From positions 65,520 through 105,693 of the forward strand of contig NZ_BBPQ01000013.1 of assembly GCF_000787855.1 (NCBI RefSeq): 40,174 bases of DNA, written 5' to 3'. The notes beneath the pieces were generated by a model. That model had not been told where the DNA came from. It searched no databases and saw only the letters and a program-made list of their open reading frames with translations. How positions within the stretch are numbered: the first letter of the stretch is position 1; each line of letters opens with the position of its first letter. Below, in pieces: positions 25,259 through 35,344 of the stretch. Both the position numbers and the translations under genes were made by a program. Origin of the DNA: Streptacidiphilus anmyonensis. Its GTDB lineage: Bacteria > Actinomycetota > Actinomycetes > Streptomycetales > Streptomycetaceae.

Positions 25259-26232
25259 GTGTCCCCCGTACTCCGACCCCGACTGCCGCGCCGCGCCGGC
25301 GGTGGCCGCTCACGCCTGCTGCGCACGCCCAAAGTGGCCGTCGGCTCGCTGATCCTCCTCTTCTTCGTGCTGCTCGCGCTCTTCGGTCCGATGGTCGCGC
25401 CGCACTCCACCGACTGGCGGGCGTCGCGCCTCGACAACGTCCCGCATCCGCCCTCGGGACGGTTCTGGCTGGGCACGGACGTGCAGCAGCACGACCTGTT
25501 CTCGCAGCTGCTCGCCGGTGGCCGGGACACCCTGCTGATCGCCTTCGTCGCCGGGATCATCGCCACCGTGCTCTCCGTGCTCGTCGGCGTGAGCGCCGGC
25601 TACCTCGGCGGCAGGGCCGACGAGGTGCTGTCGATCCTGACCAACATCTTCCTGGCCCTGCCCGGCCTGCTGATCCTCATGGTCGTCATGAAGATGATGC
25701 CGGACGGCGACACCGGGAACCCGCTGCTGATCGGCGCGGTCATCGCGCTCAGCGCCTGGGCGTGGGGCGCCCGCGTGCTGCGCGCGCAGACCCTGGCCCT
25801 GCGCAACCAGGACTACGTCGAGTCGGCACGAGTCGTCGGCGAGGGCCGAGTCCGGATCATCCTCTTCGAGATCCTCCCCAACCTGCTGCCGATTCTCGCC
25901 TCCTCGTTCATCTTCACCGTGATCTACGGGATCGGCGCCTACGCCTCGCTCTCCTGGCTGGGCCTGATCAATCCGACCAACGCCTCCTGGGGCACCATGC
26001 TCAACACCGCCCAGCAGTTCAGCGCGACCACCAGCGGCACGTGGTGGTGGTACGGGCCGCCGGCCCTGTGCGTCGCCTTCGTCGGCATCGCCCTGGCGCT
26101 GCTCAACTTCGGCATCGACGAGATCGTCAACCCGCGGATGCGCAGCACGCGTCGGGGTCCGGGCGGTCGGCGCGGACCGCGCTTCCAGCTCGGCCTCACC
26201 CCGGTCGTCCGCGCCGAGGAAGGAATACGCTC

Positions 26233-26236
<4 letters not shown>
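25259..26236 (+). CDS. peptide-type (Opp/Dpp family) ABC importer permease, OppC/DppC-like
   Basis: A 325-residue second permease. An N-terminal basic tail and a membrane helix (VGSLILLFFVLLALFGPMVA) lead into the typical OppC stretch FWLGTDVQQHDLFSQLLAGGRDTLLIAF (T-D-x-x-x-x-D pattern). Further helices and the coupling loop ESARVVGEGRVRIILFEILPNLLP follow. The GTG start at 25259 lies 3 nt after the previous stop, with GGAAGG upstream inside the preceding gene, so the two permeases are translationally coupled. It overlaps the next gene by 4 bases (ATGA). Confidence 0.9.
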
Positions 26237-28703
<2,467 letters not shown>

Positions 28704-28802
28704 GCCGGCCGACAGGAGGGCCGCGGCCTCCGCCCCGGGCGGGGTGACGCGGAACCCCGGGCGAGCGCCAACTCGCCCGAGGCGATGTCCGCTTCGACTC
28801 AG

Positions 28803-28834
28803 CGTGACCGTTCGGCACCAGCCGACCGGTCACG
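28803..28834 (+). terminator. intercistronic hairpin before the binding-protein gene
   Basis: CGTGACCG (28803-28810) pairs with CGGTCACG (28827-28834). Inside, CGGC pairs with GCCG around loop ACCA, with a symmetric TT/AC internal loop. It may be a terminator or an RNA-stability element that lets binding protein and transporter be made at different levels. Type assignment is tentative. Confidence 0.5.
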
Positions 28835-28924
28835 GCACCAGCACCGAACCACCCTTCACGGACCTGGACATGGTCGCTCAACACTGGCCGGCGCCCGCCG
28901 GTCGGACACAAGGAGCGTACGACA

Positions 28925-30646
28925 ATGAGACGCAGCACCACCATCAAGAGCATGGCCGTCGTGGCCGCCCTGGGACTCGGCCTGACGGCCTGCTCGAGCT
29001 CGTCCTCCCCCAAGGCCGGCGGCTCGGGCGGCAAGGGCAACGTCGCCGCTGAGACCCTCTACCTGGAGGACAACACCGGCGCCACCTCGTTCACCGAGGA
29101 CTTCAACCCCTTCGACGGCAACTCCTTCGGCCGGACGCAGAACACCGACTCGCTGATCTACGAGCCGCTGCTGCAGTACGACACGCTCAACCCGAGCCAG
29201 GCGCCCACCCCGTGGCTGGCCGACAAGATCGACTGGTCGGCCGACGGCAAGACCGCCACGATCCACCTGCACGCCGGCGTCAAGTGGTCCGACGGTTCTC
29301 CGCTCACCTCCGCGGACGTGGCCTTCACCTACCAGCTGGTGACGGACGACGCCGCCGCGAACACGCAGGGCGTGCCGAAGGCCGCCTCGATCTCCACGCC
29401 GGACGCCGACACCGTGGTGCTCAGCTTCGCCTCGCCGGAGATGGCGAGCGCGCAGGCCATCGGCAACCAGCTGATCGTGCCCAAGGCGCAGTGGTCCTCG
29501 ATCTCCTCCCCCGCCACCGCGGTGATCAAGTCCTCGCAGGCGATAGGCACCGGGCCCTACCTGGTCGACGCCTTCACGGCGCAGAAGGTCACCTACAAGA
29601 CCAACCCGTCGTACTGGGGCGGGAAGCCCAAGGTGCCCGAGGTCGCAGTGGCCAACTACGCGAGCAACGACGCGGCCACCACCGCGCTCGCCCAGGGGCA
29701 GCTCGACCTCGCGGGCAACGACATCAACAACGTGCTCACCTCGTTCGTCGCCAAGGACTCGCAGCACAACCACCTCTTCCAGACCGACGCGCCGTACTTC
29801 CCGGCCGGCAACACGGTCGCGCTGCTGCTCAACACCAAGAGCCCGACCGCGCCCGCCCTGGGCGACGTGGCGGTGCGCAAGGCCATCAGCGCGGGCATCG
29901 ACCGCGCCTCCATGGCCAGCCAGTGCGAGACCGACTACGAGCTGCCGGCGTCCTCGTCGGGTGGCCTGACCCTGCCGCTGGACCAGAGCTCGCTCAACCC
30001 GGCCACCGCCAACGACCTCAAGCCGGCCTCGGACGGGACCGCGGTCCAGTCCCTGCTGAGCGCCGACGGCTACACCAAGACCGGCGGCAAGTGGACCAAG
30101 GGCGGCAAGACGATCTCCTTCACGATCATCGACCCGAACTCCTTCACGGACTACTGGTGCGACGCCAAGGCCATGCAGCAGACGCTCAACGGCCTCGGCT
30201 TCGACGTGAAGATCAACGGCGACATGGACTACAACGGCTGGAACACCGCCATCACCACGGGCAAGTACGACGTGGCACTGCACTGGGGCCAGGGCACGAC
30301 GGCGTTCCAGCGCCTCCAGTTCATCCTGGACTCCACGCTGACCTCGCCCGTGGGCCAGCCGTCCGCCGGTGACTTCAGCCGCTACCAGAGCAGTGCGGCG
30401 GACGCGGCGGTCAAGCAGTTCCAGAACGCGACCACTCCGGCCGACCAGCAGTCGGCGCTCAACGCCCTTCAGCAGGAGCTCTCGACGGACGTTCCGGCGG
30501 TCCCGGTGCTGTACGGCGCGGCCTGGTACGAGTTCAGCACGGCCAACTTCACCGGCTGGCCGACGAAGGACAACCCGTACGTCAACCCGTCGCCCCAGGA
30601 TCAGGCGTACGAGTACATGATCCTGCACCTCACTCCGGTCAAGTGA
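28925..30646 (+). CDS. lipoprotein substrate-binding protein, SBP family 5 (Opp-type), predicted sugar-binding
   Basis: A 573-residue extracellular lipoprotein. A signal peptide with lipobox LTAC (lipidated Cys23) is followed by a Ser/Gly linker and an SBP_bac_5 fold. Family landmarks: LIYEPLLQYDTLNP, WADGKTATIHLHAGVKWSDG-like block with DVAFTYQLV, GTGPYLVDAF, YWGGKPKVPEV, VRKAISAGIDRASMA. Near the end PVLYGAAWYEFSTANFTGWPTKDNPY (about 527-552) is Trp-rich. I associate a W-Y/F-E-F/Y ... GWP ... D-N-P-Y ending with Opp-class binding proteins for beta-glucosides such as Thermotoga CbtA; that link is from memory and needs an alignment. AAGGAG lies 9 nt before the ATG. Last gene of the locus, whereas in opp/dpp operons it is usually first. 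Confidence 0.9.
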   Translation: MRRSTTIKSMAVVAALGLGLTACSSSSSPKAGGSGGKGNVAAETLYLEDNTGATSFTEDFNPFDGNSFGRTQNTDSLIYEPLLQYDTLNPSQAPTPWLADKIDWSADGKTATIHLHAGVKWSDGSPLTSADVAFTYQLVTDDAAANTQGVPKAASISTPDADTVVLSFASPEMASAQAIGNQLIVPKAQWSSISSPATAVIKSSQAIGTGPYLVDAFTAQKVTYKTNPSYWGGKPKVPEVAVANYASNDAATTALAQGQLDLAGNDINNVLTSFVAKDSQHNHLFQTDAPYFPAGNTVALLLNTKSPTAPALGDVAVRKAISAGIDRASMASQCETDYELPASSSGGLTLPLDQSSLNPATANDLKPASDGTAVQSLLSADGYTKTGGKWTKGGKTISFTIIDPNSFTDYWCDAKAMQQTLNGLGFDVKINGDMDYNGWNTAITTGKYDVALHWGQGTTAFQRLQFILDSTLTSPVGQPSAGDFSRYQSSAADAAVKQFQNATTPADQQSALNALQQELSTDVPAVPVLYGAAWYEFSTANFTGWPTKDNPYVNPSPQDQAYEYMILHLTPVK

Positions 30647-30669
30647 GGCAGAACGTCAGGTGACGGTAC

Positions 30670-30708
30670 GTCGGGCCGACGAAGGCTGCCTCCTGGCGTC
30701 GGCCCGAC
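30670..30708. terminator. bidirectional terminator after the importer operon
   Basis: GTCGGGCCGACG (30670-30681) pairs perfectly with CGTCGGCCCGAC (30697-30708), loop 15 nt, between the convergent binding-protein gene (ends 30646) and the spermidine-synthase-like gene (ends 30729). Confidence 0.75.
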
Positions 30709-30728
30709 CGTCGAGGGCGGGGCCACCG

Positions 30729-31661
30729 TCAGAACCGGAAGAGCGCCGACGGCGGCTCCGGGGAGGCCTCCGCCTCGGCGTCGCGCGCCGGCAGGGCGCC
30801 GGCCTGGAAGTCCTCCAGGTCGGCGCCCTGCACGATGCGTCCCAGCACCGGGTCACCGGCCATCGCCCGGCCGAGGTCCGGCAGCGGCAGCGGCGTGGCC
30901 GACGCGAGCAGGATGAGGTTGCCGAAACGCTTGCCGCGCAGCACCGCAGGGTCCGCGACCATCGCCACCTCGGGGAAGACCGCGCGCAGCGTCGCCACCT
31001 GTCGGCGGGCGAAGGGAAGCCGTCCGCCGTCGGCGATGTTGGCGGCGTAGCGGCCGCCGGGCGCCAGGGCCCGCACGACGGCCTCGGCGAACTCGACGGT
31101 GGCGCAGTGCGCGGGCACCCGGGCGCCGCTGAAGACGTCGGCGATCACCAGGTCCGCCCAACCTTCAGGAGTGCGCGTCAGCACCTCGCGGGCGTCGCCG
31201 CCGCGCACCCGGATCTGCCATGCGCGCTCCAGCGGCAGTTCGCGGCGCACGAGTTCGGTCAGCAGGGTGTCGATCTCCGCGACCTGCTGGCGGGAGCGCG
31301 GACGGGTCGCCGCGATGTAGCGGGGCAGGGTCAGCCCGCCGCCGCCGAGATGGAGCGCGTTCAGCGGGCGGCCCGGAGCGGCGGCGAGATCGGCCACCCG
31401 GCCGAGGCGGCGCTGGTACTCGAACATCAGCCGACTCGGGTCGCCGAGATCGACGTGCGACTGCGGCGCGCCGTCCAGCAGCACGGTCCACGCCTGTGGA
31501 CGGTCCCGGTCGGGCACGAGCTCGGCGGTGCCGGAGGCCACCTGCTCACTGATCGACGCGAGGGCCGCACCCCCGCGCCCGACCCCGCCCCGCCCCGCCG
31601 CCGTCGCCGCGGCATCCGCCGTCGTGGCCTCGCTGACCTGGGCCTTCCGCTTTCTCGCCAT
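30729..31661 (-). CDS. spermidine-synthase-like methyltransferase-fold protein
   Basis: A 310-residue protein with a Rossmann-type SAM/dcSAM-binding domain of the spermidine synthase family. The core is PLNALHLGGGGLTLPRYIAATRP (motif I with Gly run, about 107-129), then QQVAEIDTLLTELVRREL (acidic residue after strand 2) and WADLVIADVFSGARVPAH (motif II Asp). The N-terminal part has SHVDLGDPSRLMFEYQRRLG, like the substrate-proximal strand pair of spermidine synthases. The usual polyamine-site motif is not obvious, so I do not call it SpeE; actinobacteria have many such paralogs of unknown function. ATG 31661 is chosen because residues upstream look non-coding. There is no ribosome binding site, but a -10-like GATACT lies 6 nt upstream, so it may be leaderless. 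Confidence 0.8.
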   Translation of the reverse strand: MARKRKAQVSEATTADAAATAAGRGGVGRGGAALASISEQVASGTAELVPDRDRPQAWTVLLDGAPQSHVDLGDPSRLMFEYQRRLGRVADLAAAPGRPLNALHLGGGGLTLPRYIAATRPRSRQQVAEIDTLLTELVRRELPLERAWQIRVRGGDAREVLTRTPEGWADLVIADVFSGARVPAHCATVEFAEAVVRALAPGGRYAANIADGGRLPFARRQVATLRAVFPEVAMVADPAVLRGKRFGNLILLASATPLPLPDLGRAMAGDPVLGRIVQGADLEDFQAGALPARDAEAEASPEPPSALFRF

Positions 31662-31754
31662 CGGTCCAGTATCCGCGATCCACGGGAGAACACCTGTCCG
31701 TGACGGCCGACGGCGTCGGCAGCCCTGGGCCACCAAAGCAGAGCGGGCCTCGGA

Positions 31755-32303
31755 TCAGAGCGCGTCGCTGGCCGCGAGGGTGCGGGCCGCCTCGCCGAGG
31801 GCGGCACGAAGCTCGGCGGGATCGGTCAGCACGGGGCTGGGACCAGGACCGCCTGACGCCGGGGGCAGCAGCCAGTGCGACCCCGCGCCGGGGGCGGGCA
31901 CGGCCCGGCAGGAACTGCCGGACAACTGCCAGTCGGCGGCCGTGCCGAAGGGGACGAGGAAGGACAGCGTCGCCCCGGCCGCGGAGCCGTTGTCCAGCAG
32001 GACGGCTCCGCAGCCGCCGCGCAGGCGCAGGATGTCCACCGTCTCGAGCCCCTGTCGCTCGGGGACGGTCACCACCTCGCACCCCGGCCGCGGGGCGCTC
32101 CACCTCGCCCCGCCACGCCGGCCCGCGTCCGCGCGCGGGGCCTGACCCCGCGCCCCCTGGACCCGCCCCGCATCCGCCCGCACCGAATCGGCCCGGACGA
32201 AATCCCTCCGCACCGACTCACCCCGCACCGACTCGCCCCGGGCCGAGTCACCCCGGGCCGACTCACCGCATCCTGACTCGCTGTCCGTCGTCCTGACCTG
32301 CAC
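31755..32303 (-). CDS. hypothetical protein with N-terminal pentad repeat
   Basis: A 182-residue protein I do not recognise. The GTG at 32303 is well supported: GAGGAGG ends 6 nt before it. Residues 13-42 are six pentads of the form G-D/E-S-A/V-R (GESAR, GDSAR, GESVR and variants), coded by 15-bp repeats at 32178-32267. An Arg/Gly-rich linker follows. From about residue 77 there is an ordered-looking domain (VVTVPERQGLETVDILRLRG, AVLLDNGSAAGATLSFLVPFGTAADW) with beta-rich spacing. No signal peptide. It lies 93 bp before the spermidine-synthase-like gene on the same strand, so the two may be co-transcribed. Confidence 0.75.
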   Translation of the reverse strand: MQVRTTDSESGCGESARGDSARGESVRGESVRRDFVRADSVRADAGRVQGARGQAPRADAGRRGGARWSAPRPGCEVVTVPERQGLETVDILRLRGGCGAVLLDNGSAAGATLSFLVPFGTAADWQLSGSSCRAVPAPGAGSHWLLPPASGGPGPSPVLTDPAELRAALGEAARTLAASDAL

Positions 32304-32524
32304 GACCGCCTCCTCGCTCGCGTGCCGGGTGCTTGCGCTCTCTGCCCTCTACTAACGCGCGGACGGGGCCCGGGCCACGGCGTCCCAAACCCGCTAGGCG
32401 TGGCATTTCATGGCAGACGGCTGCGATCAGGCCCGACTGGTCCGGAAATGTCGGAAAACCCAGCGTGTTCGAATTCTCGCCCAGAGTAATGTCGCTGGTG
32501 CAATTCCGTACCAGGGGGTGCCGT

Positions 32525-33985
32525 ATGGCTCACGTCTCTCTCCCTTCGCCCACCTCTACCAACCTGCGGATGCGCGAACGACGCGGAGACCTCTCCCCGC
32601 GCGAGTTCGCGGCGTCGGTCCGACGCGCGGCGCGCGAGATCGGGGAGCACGTCTCCTGCGACGCCCGTTACATCGGCCGGATCGAGTCGGGAGAGATCCG
32701 GCGCCCCAACTACGCCTACGAGCGCGTCTTCCGCCATATGTTCCCCGGCGCGACCCTGTCCGATCTGGGCTTCACGCCGCGAGGGGAGTCACGGCGTCCG
32801 GCCGTGCTCCCGGCGCCACGCGACGAGGAGATCGACGACGTGCAGCGACGCACGTTCCTGGCCGGCGGCCCCTTGGCCGTGGTCACCGCGCTGACCTGGG
32901 ACACCCCCGCCCAGGCGCAGGGGTCCGCTGCCGCCCGCGCCGGGCGGACGACTCCTTCCGCGGCCGTCCCCGGTACGACTGCCTTCCCGGAGTCGGCGGG
33001 TCCGGCCGACCCGGCGGGACCGGTCGGCCTCGCGGGATCCGCGCTGGGCCCCGACCCCGGAACGCTCCCGCCACTGAACGCCCGAGTGGGCCTGCGCGAG
33101 GTCCGCGAGGTCGAGTCGGCCGTCCGTCAGATCCGGCTGCTGGACGACGTCCACGGCGCGGACACCCTGTTCGAGCGCGCCGGACACACCCTGCGCACCG
33201 CCTATCAGCTGCTCAACTGCGGCACGTACACCGCCCGGGTGGAGCAGCGGCTGCAGGCGTCCGCCGGGGAGCTGGCCATCTCCGTCGGCTGGCTCGCGCA
33301 CGACTCCGGGCGGCTGGCCGAGGCCCGCTCCCTGTACGCCGAGGCGTTGGCCACGGCCCGAATGGCGGGCGACGCAGCGCTGGAGGCGCACGCCTTCTGC
33401 AACACCGCCTTTCTCGCCCGTGACGCCGGCCGCCCACGCGAGGCCGTCCGTGCGGCGCAGGCCGCACGGAGCGCCGCAGCGGGCCTCGGATCGGCCCGCC
33501 TGGAGTCCCTGTTGGCCCTGCGCGAGGCCGGCGGGTGGGCGCTGCTGCGGGACCGCGGCTCCTGCGTCAAGGCGCTGGGGGAGGCCCGCACCGCGTTCGA
33601 ACAGGGCCCCTCGGGCGCGGATCCCGAGTGGATGTCCTTCTTCAACGAGGCGGAACTGGCCGGGCTGACGGCCCAGTGCTGGGCGGCGCTGGGCGAGTTC
33701 GAGTCGGCGGCGGGCTGGGCGGAGCGGGCCATAGCGCTTCAGCCGACGCACTTCGTCCGCAACCGCACGCTCTACACGGCGGAGCTGGCCCACGACCAGC
33801 TCGGGCACGGCGCGATCGTCGACGCGGCCGTGACAGGCATGTCGGCGGTCTCCCTCCTCGCCCAGGTCCGCTCGACCCGCATCCGCGGCATGGTCTCCGC
33901 GACGGCGGAGCGGATGCGGCAGCACCAGAAGGTTCCAGAGGTGTCCGACTTCCTGGAGCAGTACCGTATGGCGCTTGCGAGCTGA
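32525..33985 (+). CDS. NsdA-like regulator with HTH and TPR repeats
   Basis: A 486-residue cytosolic regulator. An N-terminal Cro/C1-like helix-turn-helix (about 14-80; FAASVRRAAREIGEHVSCDARYIGRIESGEI) is followed by a conserved RRTFLAGG turn (about 107), a disordered Ala/Pro/Gly stretch (about 130-185) and an all-helical C-terminal half with TPR-like pairs, for example LAHDSGRLAEARSLYAEALATARMAGDAALEAHAFCNTAFLARDAGRPREAV. This layout is that of Streptomyces NsdA, a negative regulator of sporulation and antibiotic synthesis; similarity is recalled, not searched. RRTFL resembles a Tat motif but sits far inside the protein and no export signal is present. ATG 32525 has GGGGGTG just upstream. 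The region before it (about 32410-32520) is AT-richer, as expected for a promoter. Confidence 0.8.
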   Translation: MAHVSLPSPTSTNLRMRERRGDLSPREFAASVRRAAREIGEHVSCDARYIGRIESGEIRRPNYAYERVFRHMFPGATLSDLGFTPRGESRRPAVLPAPRDEEIDDVQRRTFLAGGPLAVVTALTWDTPAQAQGSAAARAGRTTPSAAVPGTTAFPESAGPADPAGPVGLAGSALGPDPGTLPPLNARVGLREVREVESAVRQIRLLDDVHGADTLFERAGHTLRTAYQLLNCGTYTARVEQRLQASAGELAISVGWLAHDSGRLAEARSLYAEALATARMAGDAALEAHAFCNTAFLARDAGRPREAVRAAQAARSAAAGLGSARLESLLALREAGGWALLRDRGSCVKALGEARTAFEQGPSGADPEWMSFFNEAELAGLTAQCWAALGEFESAAGWAERAIALQPTHFVRNRTLYTAELAHDQLGHGAIVDAAVTGMSAVSLLAQVRSTRIRGMVSATAERMRQHQKVPEVSDFLEQYRMALAS

Positions 33986-34068
33986 CGCTCGCTCACCACA
34001 AGAGCTGCGCGGCCTGCGGGGTGGGGCTCCCTCGCGGGCCGCGCATCGGACCGGTGCCGGCCCGGCAG

Positions 34069-34138
34069 GGACCGGCACGGCCCGGCAGGGACCGGCACGG
34101 ACCGGCACGGACCGGCACGGACCGGCACGGACCGGCAC
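34069..34138. repeat. 10-bp tandem repeat (GGACCGGCAC, seven units)
   Basis: Seven head-to-tail decamers between convergent genes. Six read GGACCGGCAC exactly and one (34079-34088) reads GGCCCGGCAG. A diverged copy occurs just before (34049-34068). It ends 4 bp before the stop of the ROK gene. It could form alternative GC-rich hairpins and act as a terminator; role inferred only from position. Confidence 0.85.
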
Positions 34139-34142
34139 ACGA

Positions 34143-35288
34143 CTAGCCGAACAGGCGAGCCAGCACCAGGCCCGCCGCGCCGAGGGCGACGGCGTTGGGG
34201 CCGGAGGGGGCGACGGAGACCGTGACGGGTTGCCAGGTCGGGTCCGGGAGGCGGTCTGTGAGAACAGCGCGGATCTCGGCGAGATAGAGCTCGGGTGCGG
34301 CCAGGACCTCACGGCCGCCCAGGACGATCTCGTCGAGGTCGAGGAGTCGGACAAGGTTGGCGATCGCCTCGCCGAGCACCCCGGCCGCCTCACGCGGGTT
34401 CCGGGCCGCCGCCCACAGCGCCTCGACGCAGCCGGTGTTGCCGCAGCGGCAGCGCGGGCCGCTCGGGTCGAGGGTCTGGTGCCCGAACTCGCCCGCGTTG
34501 GTGCGCGCACCGCGCTGCACCGTGCCGCCGAGGACGAGGCCGGCGCCGAGGCCGCGGTCCAGGTGGATGAAGGCACGGTTGGGGGAACCGAGCCCGCTGA
34601 GGACGCCGGCCGTGCTGTCCTTCTCGATCAACGCGGGGAGGCCGAGCCGTCCGGCCACCTCGTCGCGGAGCGGCAAGCGGTCCCAGGACGGCGCGCCGGT
34701 GACCTGGTGCAGCACCCCTGCGTGCTGGTCCAGCGGGCCCGGGGAGGCGATGCCCACGCCCAGCACGCGCTCGCGCGGCACCGCGCCGAGCAGCCAGGAG
34801 ACCTGCTCGGTCAGCAGGTCCAGCACGCGGCCCGGCCCCCAGCCGGCGAGATCGATCGGGACCTGGCGATCCGCGACCACGCGTCCGGTCAGGTCGGCGC
34901 GGAGCACGGTCAGCGCGTCGCGACCGAGCTGCGCGCCGATGGCCCAACGGGCGTCGGGCACCAGGGCGAGCAGGGTGCGGGGCTTGCCGCCGGTCGAGGC
35001 GCCGCGTCCGGCCTCGACCAGCAGGCCGTCGTCGCCGAGCCGCTGCACGATCTTGCTGATCGCCTGAGCGGTGAGCCCGGACGCGCGAGCGAGCTCCACC
35101 CGGCTGACTCCGGATCCGGCCGCCCGGACGAGGGCCAGCACGGCTGCCGCGTTGTGGTCCCGCAGCGCGGACAGGTTCGCGCCAGCCAGGTTCGGGCCGG
35201 ACGGGTTCGCGCCGGACGGCTTCTCGCTGGGCGGATTCGCGGCGGGGAGGGTTGCCCGCTCCGGCGGGGTGGAAGACGGGGAGGACAC
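34143..35288 (-). CDS. ROK-family transcriptional repressor
   Basis: A 381-residue regulator of the NagC/XylR/Mlc type. The winged helix-turn-helix (about 35-100) has SGVSRVELARASGLTAQAISKIVQRL and GLLVEAGRGASTGGKPRTLL. The sugar-kinase-like ROK domain has VLGVGIASPGPLD and AFIHLDRGLGAGLVLGG with AGEFGHQTLDPSGPRC, and the zinc motif CRCGNTGCVEAL. Usually it binds a sugar or sugar phosphate. Divergent from a Gfo/Idh/MocA dehydrogenase, with a palindrome between them, so it likely controls that gene and itself. The start is uncertain: GTG 35288 lies 6 nt after a -10-like CATAAT and could be leaderless; GTG 35315, nine codons upstream, has no ribosome binding site either. Confidence 0.87.
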   Translation of the reverse strand: MSSPSSTPPERATLPAANPPSEKPSGANPSGPNLAGANLSALRDHNAAAVLALVRAAGSGVSRVELARASGLTAQAISKIVQRLGDDGLLVEAGRGASTGGKPRTLLALVPDARWAIGAQLGRDALTVLRADLTGRVVADRQVPIDLAGWGPGRVLDLLTEQVSWLLGAVPRERVLGVGIASPGPLDQHAGVLHQVTGAPSWDRLPLRDEVAGRLGLPALIEKDSTAGVLSGLGSPNRAFIHLDRGLGAGLVLGGTVQRGARTNAGEFGHQTLDPSGPRCRCGNTGCVEALWAAARNPREAAGVLGEAIANLVRLLDLDEIVLGGREVLAAPELYLAEIRAVLTDRLPDPTWQPVTVSVAPSGPNAVALGAAGLVLARLFG

Positions 35289-35308
35289 GAGTCGATTATG
35301 CGGGATGC

Positions 35309-35340
35309 TTGCCACTTAATCCACGCTGTTGTTTAACTGG
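35309..35340 (+). promoter_or_regulatory. shared operator and leaderless promoter of the MocA-type dehydrogenase
   Basis: -35 TTGCCA (35309-35314), 17-bp spacer, -10 TTTAAC (35332-35337), then 7 nt to the ATG at 35345, so the transcript should start at the ATG. The inverted repeat CCACTTAA (35312-35319) / TTAACTGG (35333-35340), 7 of 8 matched with a 13-bp spacer, covers both promoter elements. On the other strand CATAAT (35300-35295) precedes the ROK start. One bound ROK dimer could shut both genes. Confidence 0.6.
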
Positions 35341-35344
35341 TCCC

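Noticed and set aside
28856-30628. Long minus-strand frame across the binding-protein gene
   Set aside because: Antisense shadow; the + strand product has a lipobox, ribosome binding site and full SBP fold.
32842-32868. Tat signal (RRTFLAGG) in the NsdA-like protein
   Set aside because: It lies about 106 residues inside the protein after a DNA-binding domain, without a following signal-peptide context, so export is unlikely.
34049-34138. CRISPR-like array
   Set aside because: Units are 10 bp with no unique spacers, and no cas gene is present; it is a simple tandem repeat.
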